Assembly (NCBI RefSeq): GCF_000374525.1
Contig: NZ_KB894576.1
Location: forward strand, 170,131-234,130
From: Amorphus coralli DSM 19760
GTDB lineage: Bacteria; Pseudomonadota; Alphaproteobacteria; Rhizobiales; Amorphaceae
Reading direction: 5' to 3'
DNA length: 64,000 bases
Shown here: in pieces, positions 23,076 through 30,973 of the stretch
Numbering within the stretch: position 1 is the first letter of the stretch
How the letters are laid out: each line of letters starts with the position of its first letter
Program-made: the position numbers and the translations under genes
Notes under the pieces: model-generated
Seen by the model: the letters and a program-made list of their open reading frames with translations, nothing else
What the model was told of the DNA's origin: nothing
Databases searched by the model: none

Positions 23076-24977
23076 ATGTTGGCCCTGACCTCGTTCCTGT
23101 ACCGACTCTATACCGGCTTCCTGTTGGTGGGAGGCGTGGTCTGGGCTTCCGATCTGATGCTGTGGCTCGATGTCCAGCTGATAGATGCCGAGTGGCTCGG
23201 CATCTATCTCGGGGTCGCCGTCGCCGGCGCCTTCCTGCACGGTCCCTATGGCGAGAAGGCGGGGGCAATCGACATACTCCTCGGCTTCGTCGCCATGGCG
23301 TGCTGGGGCTGGATGGCCTTCAACTTCCAGGACTGGCTGGTCGATTTCGAGGGTGCGACGCCGGCCAAGTTCGTGCCGGCCGGCATCGCCATCCTGTTGA
23401 TGATGGAGGGCCTCCGGAAGGCGAGCGGCCTGCCGATCGCCATCCTGGTCTGGGTCCTCATCCTGTACGGCCTGTTCGGCCACATGATCCCCGGGCCGCT
23501 CCAGGCGCACTACCAGCGCCCGGTCGACTTCCTCATGTACATCTACTCCGACACCAACGCGGTGCCGGGCCTGGTGCTGGTGATCATCGCCGGGATGGTT
23601 CTCGCCTTCATCGTCTTCGGCAAGCTGATGGAGGTGAGCGGCGCGACCAACTTCTTCACCGAGCTCGCCATGTCCTTCATGGGACACAAGCGGGGCGGGC
23701 CGGCCAAGGTCGCGGTCGTCGGCTCCAGCCTGTTCGGATCGATCAGCTCCTCCCCGGTCGGCAACATCATGTCCACCGGCGTCGTCACCATTCCGCTGAT
23801 GAAGCGCACCGGCTTCAAGCCGCACTATGCGGCGGCCATCGAGGCGGTGGCCTCCACGGGCGGCCAGATCGCGCCGCCGGTGATGGGCGCCACGGCCTTC
23901 CTGATGGCCGAGTTCCTGCAGATCGACTATTTCGACGTCGTCGTTGCGGCCGTCCTGCCGGCGCTCTTCTATTATCTCTGCCTGTTCATGCAGGTGGACG
24001 CGGTGGCCGTGCGCGAAGGCCTCAAAGGGGTGCCCAAGTCGGAACTCCCGCGTTTCTGGCCGGTGCTGCGCTCTGGCTGGGCCTTCATCCTGCCGCTGGC
24101 CGTGCTGATCTACCTCCTGTTCTGGCAGAATTCGACGCCGGCCTTTGCAGCGCTCTCGGCGGCCCTCGTCCTGCTCGTCTTCGCCCTGGTGGGCGGCAAG
24201 ATGCGGACCCGGGACGAGTGGGCCCGGTTCGTCTTCGGTGGCGGCTCGGGCATGATCCCGCTGGTGATGATCGGCGCGGCTGCCGGCGTGGTCGTCGGCG
24301 TGATGAATGCCAGCGGCCTGGGCCAGTCCCTGTCCTTCATTCTGGTGGATGCGGGCGGCTCCTGGGGCCTTCTGCCGATGCTGGCCATCACCGCGGTGCT
24401 CTGCATCATTCTCGGCATGGGCATGCCGACCACCGCCATCTACGTGATCCTGGCCACGGTTCTGGCGCCGGCGCTCACCAAGATGGGCATGACGCAGATG
24501 GCGGCCCATCTCTTCATCTTCTATTTCGGCGTCATGTCGTTCCTCACGCCGCCGGTGGCGGTCTCCAGCTACGTCGCCGCAGGCCTGGCCAAGGCCAGCA
24601 TGTGGCGCACGGGCTGGATCGGCATGCGGCTGTCATCCATCGCCATGCTGCTTCCCTTCGTCTGGGCCTTCGATCCCGCCCTTCTGCTCGACGGCACGCC
24701 GATCGCCATCGGCGTGGTCATTGCGACCACCACGGCGGCGATCTTCCTCATCTCCCGAGGTTTCGTGACGCTGCAGGAGCCCGAAGATCGCAAGGAGGTC
24801 GCCATCGGCCTCGGCCTGGTGGCGCTGGCCTTCGCATTCGGCTCAAGCCCGATCTGGCTGGGGCCGGAGTCCTGGTACGCCGGGGCGGCGGGGCTGGTGG
24901 CCATCGCGGCTTGCTGGCTGATCCCGGCGCGCCACGCCCCGGAGATGCGGCAGGATGCGGTGAAGAGCCCCGCCTGA
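23076..24977 (+). CDS. TRAP transporter fused permease (4TM + 12TM, TAXI type)
   Basis: 633 residues, strongly hydrophobic throughout. The first four segments form a DctQ-like small subunit (MLALTSFLYRLYTGFLLVGG...), fused to a DctM-like large permease. Typical DctM features are SSPVGNIMSTGVVTIPLMKRTGFKPHYAAAIEAVASTGGQIAPPVMGATAFLMAE (about 228-283) and LGMGMPTTAIYVILATVLAPALTKMGMTQMAAHLFIFYFGVMSFLTPPVAV near 445-495. Such fusions go with TAXI binding proteins. Drives Na+-dependent uptake of an organic acid. No strong ribosome site is visible before the ATG at 23076; coupling to the upstream gene is plausible. Confidence 0.9.
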   Translation: MLALTSFLYRLYTGFLLVGGVVWASDLMLWLDVQLIDAEWLGIYLGVAVAGAFLHGPYGEKAGAIDILLGFVAMACWGWMAFNFQDWLVDFEGATPAKFVPAGIAILLMMEGLRKASGLPIAILVWVLILYGLFGHMIPGPLQAHYQRPVDFLMYIYSDTNAVPGLVLVIIAGMVLAFIVFGKLMEVSGATNFFTELAMSFMGHKRGGPAKVAVVGSSLFGSISSSPVGNIMSTGVVTIPLMKRTGFKPHYAAAIEAVASTGGQIAPPVMGATAFLMAEFLQIDYFDVVVAAVLPALFYYLCLFMQVDAVAVREGLKGVPKSELPRFWPVLRSGWAFILPLAVLIYLLFWQNSTPAFAALSAALVLLVFALVGGKMRTRDEWARFVFGGGSGMIPLVMIGAAAGVVVGVMNASGLGQSLSFILVDAGGSWGLLPMLAITAVLCIILGMGMPTTAIYVILATVLAPALTKMGMTQMAAHLFIFYFGVMSFLTPPVAVSSYVAAGLAKASMWRTGWIGMRLSSIAMLLPFVWAFDPALLLDGTPIAIGVVIATTTAAIFLISRGFVTLQEPEDRKEVAIGLGLVALAFAFGSSPIWLGPESWYAGAAGLVAIAACWLIPARHAPEMRQDAVKSPA

Positions 24978-25012
24978 CGGGACACGCTTCGCTCCGACGT
25001 CTGCGAAACGAA

Positions 25013-25043
25013 AAGGGCCGGCTGTCCTGAACAGCCGGCCCTT
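25013..25043. terminator. Bidirectional terminator between convergent operons
   Basis: AAGGGCCGGCTGT at 25013-25025 pairs perfectly over 13 bp with ACAGCCGGCCCTT at 25031-25043, loop CCTGA. A short A-run precedes it and TT follows, so it can end both the TRAP operon (plus) and the CoA-ligase operon (minus). Confidence 0.85.
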
Positions 25044-25089
25044 CGTCGTTCTCAAGAGGTGGCGGCGTGGCGTGCGCCGCCAGCGCCCG

Positions 25090-27189
25090 TCAGCTGTCGA
25101 CGGTGATCAGGCAGTCGAGAACGCCGATCCCGTCGCGATAGAGTGCCAGCGGGTTCACCTCGATCTCGGTGATATCGGGCCGCGCCTGCATCAGGTCGCC
25201 GAGCCGGGCCACGAAGGCTGCCGCGGCTGCGATGTCCAGCGGTGGCTGGTTGCGACCGCCAGTCAGCATGCCGGCCGAGCGCAGGCGGCGCATTTCTGCC
25301 TCGATCCGCACCGCCGTGGCGTTGCCCGGAATGAGCCGGACGTCCTTCAGCGTTTCGGCCCAGACGCCGCCCATGCCGACGACGTGCACGATGCCCCAGT
25401 GCGGATCGCGACGGCTGGCGATGATGAGCTCTGCCTCCGGCCGCGTTGCCTGGCGTTCCACAAGCAACCCGTCGAGCGCGAGTCCCGGGGCCTTGGTGGC
25501 AAGCGCAGACTGCATCTCGTCCCAGGCCGCAGCGAGCGCCTCGGGTCCGTCGATGCCGATCCGAACGCCGCCGACGTCGCTCTTGTGGGCGAGCGCATCG
25601 GCTTGGGCCTTCAGAACCACCGGATAGCCGATGCTTTCCGCGGCCTTGAGCGCGGCGTCGCAGTTTTCGGCCAGCGCGAAATCGGCAACGGCAATGCCGG
25701 CCTCGCGCAGGATCGCCTTTCCCTTCGCCTCGGAGATCGTGCGGGTCGGACGCGTGGCGCCGGGCTCGGCGATGACGACGTCCGGCTCCGAGGCAGCCCG
25801 CGTCTCGGCCAGCCTGGCGAAGGCCCGAAGCGCGCGTTCCGGCGACCGGAAGAAAGGCGTGCGGCTGTCCGAGAGCTCGTCGAGAAAATTCTGCGGCATC
25901 GGATGTCCGTCGCCGAGCACCACGTAGACCGCCGGCTTGTCCGAGCTCTCGAAACGCGGCCGCAGGGAATTCCACTTGTTCATGATCTGGGCGGGCGAGC
26001 CGCCCATGACGGCGACAACCACGGCGTCCACGCCGGGATCGGCAAGAAGGATCTCCGTCGTGTCGCCAAACAGGTTCGGCTCCTTCATCCCCTGCGCGGT
26101 GATGTCGAGCGGGTTGTCGATGGTTGCGAAGCTCGGGAGGATCGCCGCGAGCCCGTCCAGGGTCTCCGGCTGCAGCGGCGCCACCGGCAGACCGACCTCT
26201 TCACAGAAGTCCAGGGCGAAGCCCCGAACGGCCCCCGAGTTGGTCATCAGCGCCACGTTGGAGACCGGCGCCGTCGGGAAACGGTCGGTGATGGCGGCGA
26301 TGTCGAACAGTTCGTCGAAGCCGTTCGCCAGCACGACGCCGGCCTGGCGAACGAACAGCTCCATCACCGCATGGTCGCCGGCGATAGCGCCGGTGTGCGA
26401 CAGGGCCGCCTCGCGCGAGCGCTCGCTGCGGCCGGGATGGGCCATGACGATGGGCTTGCCCAGTTCCCGGGCCCTCAGTGCGGCCTTGAGGAAGAGGGCG
26501 GGCTTTTTCAGCTGCTCCACGAAGACCGCGAGCTGCGAGACCTGCGGATCCTCGACCAGGTAGCCGATGATTTCCTCGACCGAGGTCACCGCCTCGTTGC
26601 CCGCCGACACCGCGTAGCTGACAGGCACGCCGCGCGCCAGGAGCGCGATGCGCAAGTTGCCCATCATCGCGCCGCTCTGGGTGACCACGGCCGTTCCGGG
26701 ACCATCGGCGGGCGTGTGCGGCAACTGCTCGAAGGTGGCCGGCACGTTGCGCAGGAAGTTCGCGTAGCCCATGCAGTTCGGGCCGAGCATGGCGATGCCC
26801 GCCTCGCGCGCGGTCCGCGCCACGCGGTCCTGGATGGCGCGCCCCTCCTCGCCGGTTTCCGCGAAGCCGGCCGAGTAGAGGATCACCGCGCCGACCTTGC
26901 GGCGCGCGCACGCCTCCACGGCATCGGGAACGTGTACCGCCGGCACGATCAGGCACACCAGGTCGATGCCTTCCGGAAGTTCGTCGATGGTGGCGACGCA
27001 CGGGTGCCCCGAAATCTCCCTGTGCGACGGGTTCACCAGGTGCAGATCGCCCTCGAACCCGAAGGTCAGGAAATTCTGCAGCAGGTTGCCGCCGAGCGAG
27101 AACGGTTTCGGCGACGCTCCCACGATCGCCACCGAGCCCGGATTGAGAAGCCGCGCGACCCCGGATGTCCGGGCGGGACTGTCTGCCAT
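25090..27189 (-). CDS. ADP-forming acyl-CoA ligase family protein (probable hydroxycinnamoyl-CoA ligase)
   Basis: 699 residues with the domain order of fused ADP-forming acetyl-CoA synthetases: CoA-binding domain (NPGSVAIVGASPKPFSLGGNLLQNFL, 16-41; LGPNCMGY around 145), succinyl-CoA ligase-like domain with ALSHTGAIAGDHAVMELFVRQAGV (phospho-His segment, about 262-285), a second ligase domain (NSGAVRGFALDFCEEVGL), and a C-terminal ATP-grasp (EAKGKAILREAGIAVADFALAE..., VVLKAQADALAHKSDVGGV). The gene is six bases downstream of an HCHL-type hydratase/lyase, so it probably activates ferulate, p-coumarate or caffeate. As I recall, a feruloyl-CoA synthetase of this superfamily is known in sphingomonads. 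Confidence 0.8.
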   Translation of the reverse strand: MADSPARTSGVARLLNPGSVAIVGASPKPFSLGGNLLQNFLTFGFEGDLHLVNPSHREISGHPCVATIDELPEGIDLVCLIVPAVHVPDAVEACARRKVGAVILYSAGFAETGEEGRAIQDRVARTAREAGIAMLGPNCMGYANFLRNVPATFEQLPHTPADGPGTAVVTQSGAMMGNLRIALLARGVPVSYAVSAGNEAVTSVEEIIGYLVEDPQVSQLAVFVEQLKKPALFLKAALRARELGKPIVMAHPGRSERSREAALSHTGAIAGDHAVMELFVRQAGVVLANGFDELFDIAAITDRFPTAPVSNVALMTNSGAVRGFALDFCEEVGLPVAPLQPETLDGLAAILPSFATIDNPLDITAQGMKEPNLFGDTTEILLADPGVDAVVVAVMGGSPAQIMNKWNSLRPRFESSDKPAVYVVLGDGHPMPQNFLDELSDSRTPFFRSPERALRAFARLAETRAASEPDVVIAEPGATRPTRTISEAKGKAILREAGIAVADFALAENCDAALKAAESIGYPVVLKAQADALAHKSDVGGVRIGIDGPEALAAAWDEMQSALATKAPGLALDGLLVERQATRPEAELIIASRRDPHWGIVHVVGMGGVWAETLKDVRLIPGNATAVRIEAEMRRLRSAGMLTGGRNQPPLDIAAAAAFVARLGDLMQARPDITEIEVNPLALYRDGIGVLDCLITVDS

Positions 27190-27194
27190 GAACC

Positions 27195-28052
27195 TCAGTC
27201 CTCCCGACGGTAGGCGCCGAGGCCCGGCCGGTAGCTCTTCTCGTCGAGGAACTGGCTCATGCCCTTCTGCGAACCGCGCTCCGGGTCGTTGGCGTTGGTC
27301 TGGGCGTGCTTGGCCATCAGGTACTCGTTCGCCGTATCCCAGTTCATCGAGCGGACATGGTGGTAGGCCGCCTTGGCGGAGCGCAGGACGGTCGGGTTCT
27401 TTTCCATCAGCTTGGCCGCGATGGCCATGGTGCGCTCGCGCAGCTCTTCCCGGGGAACGGAGAAGTTCACCAGGCCCATCTCGGCAGCCTTGGCGCCGTC
27501 GAAGGGGTCGCCGGTCATGATGTAGTAGAGGCTGTCGCGCTGGTTCATCACCATGGACACCGACTTGGTGACGATGCCGGCCGGGATGATGCCCCAGTTG
27601 ATCTCCGACAGGCCGAAGGTCGCGTCATCGGCGGCAAGCGCGATGTCGCAGGCGATCATGAACTGGAAGGCGCCGCCGAAGCACCAGCCGTTGACCATGG
27701 CGATCGTGGGCTTCGGGAAATACATCATCCGCCGCCACTGCCACTGCGAGTTGGCGCGGTAGAGCCGCTCGCGCTCGATCGCCGGCCAGGTGTCGGGAAT
27801 GCGGAAATATTCCTTCAGGTCCTGACCTGCGCAGAACGCCTCGCCGGCGCCGGTGACGATCATCACCTTGGCCGCGTCGTTGGCCTCGACCTCGTCCATG
27901 ATCGCGTTCATCTCCCAGACGATTCCGGGGCTGATCGCGTTGCGCTTGTCGGGACGGTTCAGGGTCACCCAGGCGATGCCGTCGACGATTTCCAGAAGCG
28001 CGTTTTCGCCCCAGGCAGGGGCATCTTTCGGGGTGCTATCGACGCTGGACAT
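27195..28052 (-). CDS. ech: Hydroxycinnamoyl-CoA hydratase/lyase (HCHL, Ech-type)
   Basis: 285 residues of the crotonase fold, strikingly like bacterial HCHL: LNRPDKRNAISPG, GEAFCAGQDLKEYF, NSQWQWRRMMYFPKPTIAMVNGWCFGGAF, FGLSEINWGIIPAG (Glu150, matching catalytic Glu143 of the Pseudomonas enzyme), SLYYIMTGDPFDGAKAAEMGLVN, and NEYLMAKHAQ carrying the Tyr of the substrate-phenol site. It hydrates feruloyl-CoA and cleaves it to vanillin and acetyl-CoA. Compared with my memory of the Pseudomonas sequence, the positions of Met70 and Ser123 are Gln here, which could change substrate preference. No vanillin dehydrogenase is nearby. Confidence 0.85.
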   Translation of the reverse strand: MSSVDSTPKDAPAWGENALLEIVDGIAWVTLNRPDKRNAISPGIVWEMNAIMDEVEANDAAKVMIVTGAGEAFCAGQDLKEYFRIPDTWPAIERERLYRANSQWQWRRMMYFPKPTIAMVNGWCFGGAFQFMIACDIALAADDATFGLSEINWGIIPAGIVTKSVSMVMNQRDSLYYIMTGDPFDGAKAAEMGLVNFSVPREELRERTMAIAAKLMEKNPTVLRSAKAAYHHVRSMNWDTANEYLMAKHAQTNANDPERGSQKGMSQFLDEKSYRPGLGAYRRED

Positions 28053-28088
28053 ATATCAGTCTCCCTGAAACGGTCATGGATCGTTCGA

Positions 28089-28105
28089 TAACAGGAATCC
28101 TGATA
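28089..28105. promoter_or_regulatory. Imperfect palindrome upstream of the hydroxycinnamate operon
   Basis: TAACAGGA at 28089-28096 and TCCTGATA at 28098-28105 form a dyad around one A (7 of 8 pairs, core CAGGA-A-TCCTG perfect). It lies 37-53 bases upstream of the HCHL start codon, where a MarR-type hydroxycinnamoyl-CoA sensor would bind. No such regulator is in the window. Confidence 0.4.
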
Positions 28106-28212
28106 AAGTCAATCGAGGAGACGGGCGGTTCGCCGGCCTCGTCATCGAGGGCGAACGGCGGCTAGCCCCGGTGCGTGCCGGTCGGTTCCGGGGGGCCAGA
28201 CTTCCGCCGGCT

Positions 28213-28557
28213 TCAGCCGCCGGAAAAGGCATCGAACGCCTTCAGCGCCTCGCCTCCGTAGACCACCGACGGGCCGCCGCCCATCTGGATGGCAACGGCG
28301 ATCATTTCGGCCACCTCGGCGCGGCTGGCGCCGGCTTCGTGCACGGCCTTCGCGTGGTAGCCGATGCAGCCGTCGCAATGCACGGCGATGGCAATGCCGA
28401 GCGCGATGAGCTCCTTGGTCATCGGCGATAGCGCCCCCGCTTCATGGGCGGCCGAACCGAGCGCCATGAAGCCCGCCATGGCCTCAGGAGCGGCGTCCGC
28501 CAGCAGCCCAAGGCTGGCGTCCACGTCTGACGCGATCTGCCGAAAGTCCTTGCTCAT
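28213..28557 (-). CDS. Carboxymuconolactone decarboxylase/AhpD-family protein
   Basis: 114 residues from the ATG at 28557. The motif HCDGCIGYHAKAVHEAGASRAEVAEMIAVAIQMGGGPSV (about 60-98) is the AhpD-core: the C-x-x-C pair and following His form a thiol redox/proton relay. Single-domain proteins of this type are peroxidase-like or of unknown activity; true CMD of the protocatechuate pathway lacks the CxxC. It is therefore best read as an AhpD-like thiol protein rather than a beta-ketoadipate enzyme. It lies upstream on the same strand as the HCHL operon, but 160 bases and a palindrome separate them. Confidence 0.83.
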   Translation of the reverse strand: MSKDFRQIASDVDASLGLLADAAPEAMAGFMALGSAAHEAGALSPMTKELIALGIAIAVHCDGCIGYHAKAVHEAGASRAEVAEMIAVAIQMGGGPSVVYGGEALKAFDAFSGG

Positions 28558-28595
28558 TCTCGCATTTCCCCTGATCGACGTGTGGCGGGTGAAGT

Positions 28596-28805
28596 CTAGG
28601 TCTGCGGAACGTGCCGGACCTCCTCCGCCGCCGCGCCGGAGGGCTCGCCGTCCAGCTGCCGCGCTTCCACGTGATGCGGCGGAAACCGCACGTGCCCGCA
28701 CACGCTGGCGACCGCGTCCTGAACGCTTGCGGCCTCGACCTGCCACTCCTCCGTCGCCTCGGTCTCGTCCTCCCGCCAGGTGGCCCGGATCCGCCAGGTG
28801 GTCAT
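28596..28805 (-). CDS. Small hypothetical protein
   Basis: 69 residues from the ATG at 28805, with AGGAGAGAG upstream. Sequence MTTWRIRATWREDETEATEEWQVEA continues VQDAVASVCGHVRFPPHHVEARQL, a compact alpha/beta-looking domain with alternating charged and aromatic residues, no membrane part. The family is not known to me. It lies between the AhpD-like gene and the stress-protein-like gene, all on the minus strand, and may be co-expressed with them. Confidence 0.6.
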   Translation of the reverse strand: MTTWRIRATWREDETEATEEWQVEAASVQDAVASVCGHVRFPPHHVEARQLDGEPSGAAAEEVRHVPQT

Positions 28806-28840
28806 TGCACTCTCTCCTGTCTGCCTGTCCGAAGGACCCG

Positions 28841-29407
28841 CTATGCCGGGACTGGAAGCGAATGGGTGTGCACGTCCGTGCCTGAATGGCGCTGCAGGAT
28901 CTCCGTGGCGCGTCTTTCCTCGTCCGGTGTCCAGGTCCGGACCCAGAGAAGCAATCCGCCCTGGTCGAGCTGCTCCTGGAGATGGCGCGCCCAGTGAGCG
29001 CCCAGGCGTTCGGCCAGCAGCGCCCCGAACAGGCCGCCGGCCCCTCCGGCGATGGCGGCCGAGGCAAGAACCAGCGCAAGGGCGCCGCCGCTTGCGACCA
29101 CCGCTCCGGCAGTCGCGACGGCCCCGACATACATCAGCCCGGCAATCAGGCCGCCCTCGGCGTCGCCAAGCGATTCCGTGGAGATGTAGCAGCAGCGCGG
29201 AACGCTGGGATCGTCCTCGAATGCACGGATGCGCTCATATTTGTGGCCGAGCTTCTCCTCCACCGCGCTGTCGGTGGCCAAAAGGCTCAGCGCCGCTCGG
29301 TCAAAGCCTGCACTGAGAAGATCGTCGATGACTGCCTGAAGCGTATCGATCGTCTCGAACACGCCGACAGCCTCGCGGACGGTGTCCTGGTGCGTCTGCT
29401 GGGTCAT
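28841..29407 (-). CDS. General stress protein-like membrane protein (DUF1269/YflT-like with glycine zipper)
   Basis: 188 residues from the ATG at 29407, six bases after GGAGG; a GTG six bases earlier abuts that site and is less likely. The N-terminus (VGVFETIDTLQAVIDDLLSAGFDRAALSLL, about 13-43) is the YflT/heat-induced stress-protein type domain; residues 85-130 form a very Gly/Ala-rich hydrophobic hairpin (GGLIAGLMYVGAVATAGAVVASGGALALVLASAAIAGGAGGLFGALL), like a glycine zipper. C-terminal LLLWVRTWTPDEERRATEIL resembles the same fold. Probably a stress-related envelope protein; no precise function known. Confidence 0.65.
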   Translation of the reverse strand: MTQQTHQDTVREAVGVFETIDTLQAVIDDLLSAGFDRAALSLLATDSAVEEKLGHKYERIRAFEDDPSVPRCCYISTESLGDAEGGLIAGLMYVGAVATAGAVVASGGALALVLASAAIAGGAGGLFGALLAERLGAHWARHLQEQLDQGGLLLWVRTWTPDEERRATEILQRHSGTDVHTHSLPVPA

Positions 29408-29614
29408 TGCCACCCTCCTTCCGGATGGAGGCAGATAATCCCAGTGTCGCGATCGCAGCCTTGATCCGGCTCAATCTCCGGTGGCTCGATCGCGCCGCCT
29501 GCGTCTCTCCGCTCCCCGTGAAACTGACGGCTTTTGTCAAGCTCCGGGCCAGCCTAACCTGCTAATAGACGACACTTCGGTCCCGTTAGACCCGTATTGC
29601 GAGGAGCCCCCCAG

Positions 29615-30907
29615 GTGCAGAGTGTTTGGACGTCGAGCGTCGGCAAAGGACTTGCCCTGGCCGGGACATGTGCCATCGCCCTGGTGGCGCAGACCGCTGC
29701 GGCCAATGCCGTGGTTCTGGGCCTTGCCTGTGGCTTCGAAGGGCGGGACCACGAACTGTGCAAGCAGGCTGCTGACCTCTGGGCAAGAAGGACCGGCAAC
29801 ACCGTCCTCACCTACCCGGTGCCGGATGATATGACGGAGCGGCTGGATCTGTTCACTGCCGTGCTGGCGGCAGACGCGCCGAAATTCGATGTCATCAATG
29901 TCCAGGTGACATGGGCCACTGCGCTGGCCGACGAGCTCCTCTCCCTCGACAGCTACCTGCCATATGCTGCCTACGGCCAGAGCGAGGCGATGATCCGGCA
30001 GCTCACGGTCGATGGAGCGCTCAAGGGGCTTCCCTTCTACCAGGAGATGGGCGGCCTCTATTACCGCTCGGATCTCTTGGAGAAGTACGGCATCGAGGTT
30101 CCGGAAACCTGGGCGGCGCTCGAGGACGCGGCCCGAACCATCCAGGACGGGGAGCGGGCCGAAGGAAACCCGCGCTTCTGGGGTTACCTCTTCCAGGGAG
30201 AGATTGGCGAAGAACTGGGGGCGAATGCCACGGAATGGATGGTGAGCCACCGGGGCAAGCCGATCGTGGGCGAGGACGGGGTCGTTCTCAATCACCCGCG
30301 CTACGTCGAGGCGCTGGAGATGGCGGCCGGATGGGTCGGCACGATCTCGCCTCCTGAGGTGCTCTCGTTCGACGAGGAAGATGCAAGAGGCGTGTTTCAG
30401 CAGGGCAACGCTGCCTTCATGCGCAACCTGCCCTATGTCTACCCGCTTCTGGAATCGCCGATCAGCGCCGTCAGCGGCAAGGTGGGTGCGACCTTCATGC
30501 CGGGGGCATATGGCAACCCGCCGGTCTCGCTTCTGGACGGCTGGGCCCTCGCGGTCGCAGACCGGAGCCAGCATCCGGTGGAAGCGTCCTTCCTCGCCGA
30601 CTTTCTGACGTCGGTTGCGCAACAGCGGTCGCGCGCGCTGGAAGCAGACTTCTTTCCGAGCCAGGTCGTGCTCTTCTCCGACTTGGAAGTGTCTGATCAT
30701 TTTCCCATGGTCGATACCTACGAGCTGATCGAGGCGAACATCAGGATGCGGCCTTCCCGTCTTGTGGGCCGGGGCTACGCCGAAAGTGCCGACCTCTTCC
30801 GGGAGGCCGTCCATTCGGTGCTCAGCGGGGACCAGGATGCGGCAAGCGCCATGGCTGAGGCCGAGATGCGCATCAAGCAGATCCTCTCGAACGCGTCGCA
30901 GCCTTAA
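29615..30907 (+). CDS. Orphan sugar-type ABC transporter substrate-binding protein (family 1)
   Basis: 430 residues from a GTG at 29615 (GAGGAG nine bases upstream). A signal peptide ends near AAANA (about 32). The mature protein has the family 1 pattern: ADLWARRTGNTVLTYPVPDDMTERLDLFTAVLAADAPKFDVINVQVTWATALADELLSLD, GLPFYQEMGGLYYRSDLLEKYGIEVPETW, and GNAAFMRNLPYVYPLL. It resembles trehalose/maltose-binding proteins. No permease or ATPase gene is beside it; the next gene is a GH8 glucanase 66 bases downstream. It may supply a transporter encoded elsewhere or sense an oligosaccharide released by the glucanase. Confidence 0.82.
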   Translation: MQSVWTSSVGKGLALAGTCAIALVAQTAAANAVVLGLACGFEGRDHELCKQAADLWARRTGNTVLTYPVPDDMTERLDLFTAVLAADAPKFDVINVQVTWATALADELLSLDSYLPYAAYGQSEAMIRQLTVDGALKGLPFYQEMGGLYYRSDLLEKYGIEVPETWAALEDAARTIQDGERAEGNPRFWGYLFQGEIGEELGANATEWMVSHRGKPIVGEDGVVLNHPRYVEALEMAAGWVGTISPPEVLSFDEEDARGVFQQGNAAFMRNLPYVYPLLESPISAVSGKVGATFMPGAYGNPPVSLLDGWALAVADRSQHPVEASFLADFLTSVAQQRSRALEADFFPSQVVLFSDLEVSDHFPMVDTYELIEANIRMRPSRLVGRGYAESADLFREAVHSVLSGDQDAASAMAEAEMRIKQILSNASQP

Positions 30908-30973
30908 GAGCGCAACGATGTGTCGCTTTCGTCTTACGTTTCATTACGCAGCGTCTCCGGGAACGCTTCGCCC

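Noticed and set aside
22934..25030. A 698-codon plus-strand frame overlapping the TRAP permease
   Set aside because: Out of frame with the clear 633-residue fused permease; product is Arg/Gly/His-rich and not membrane-like.
28213..28557. True carboxymuconolactone decarboxylase of the protocatechuate pathway
   Set aside because: The CxxC-x-x-H motif indicates an AhpD-like thiol protein and no pca genes are present.
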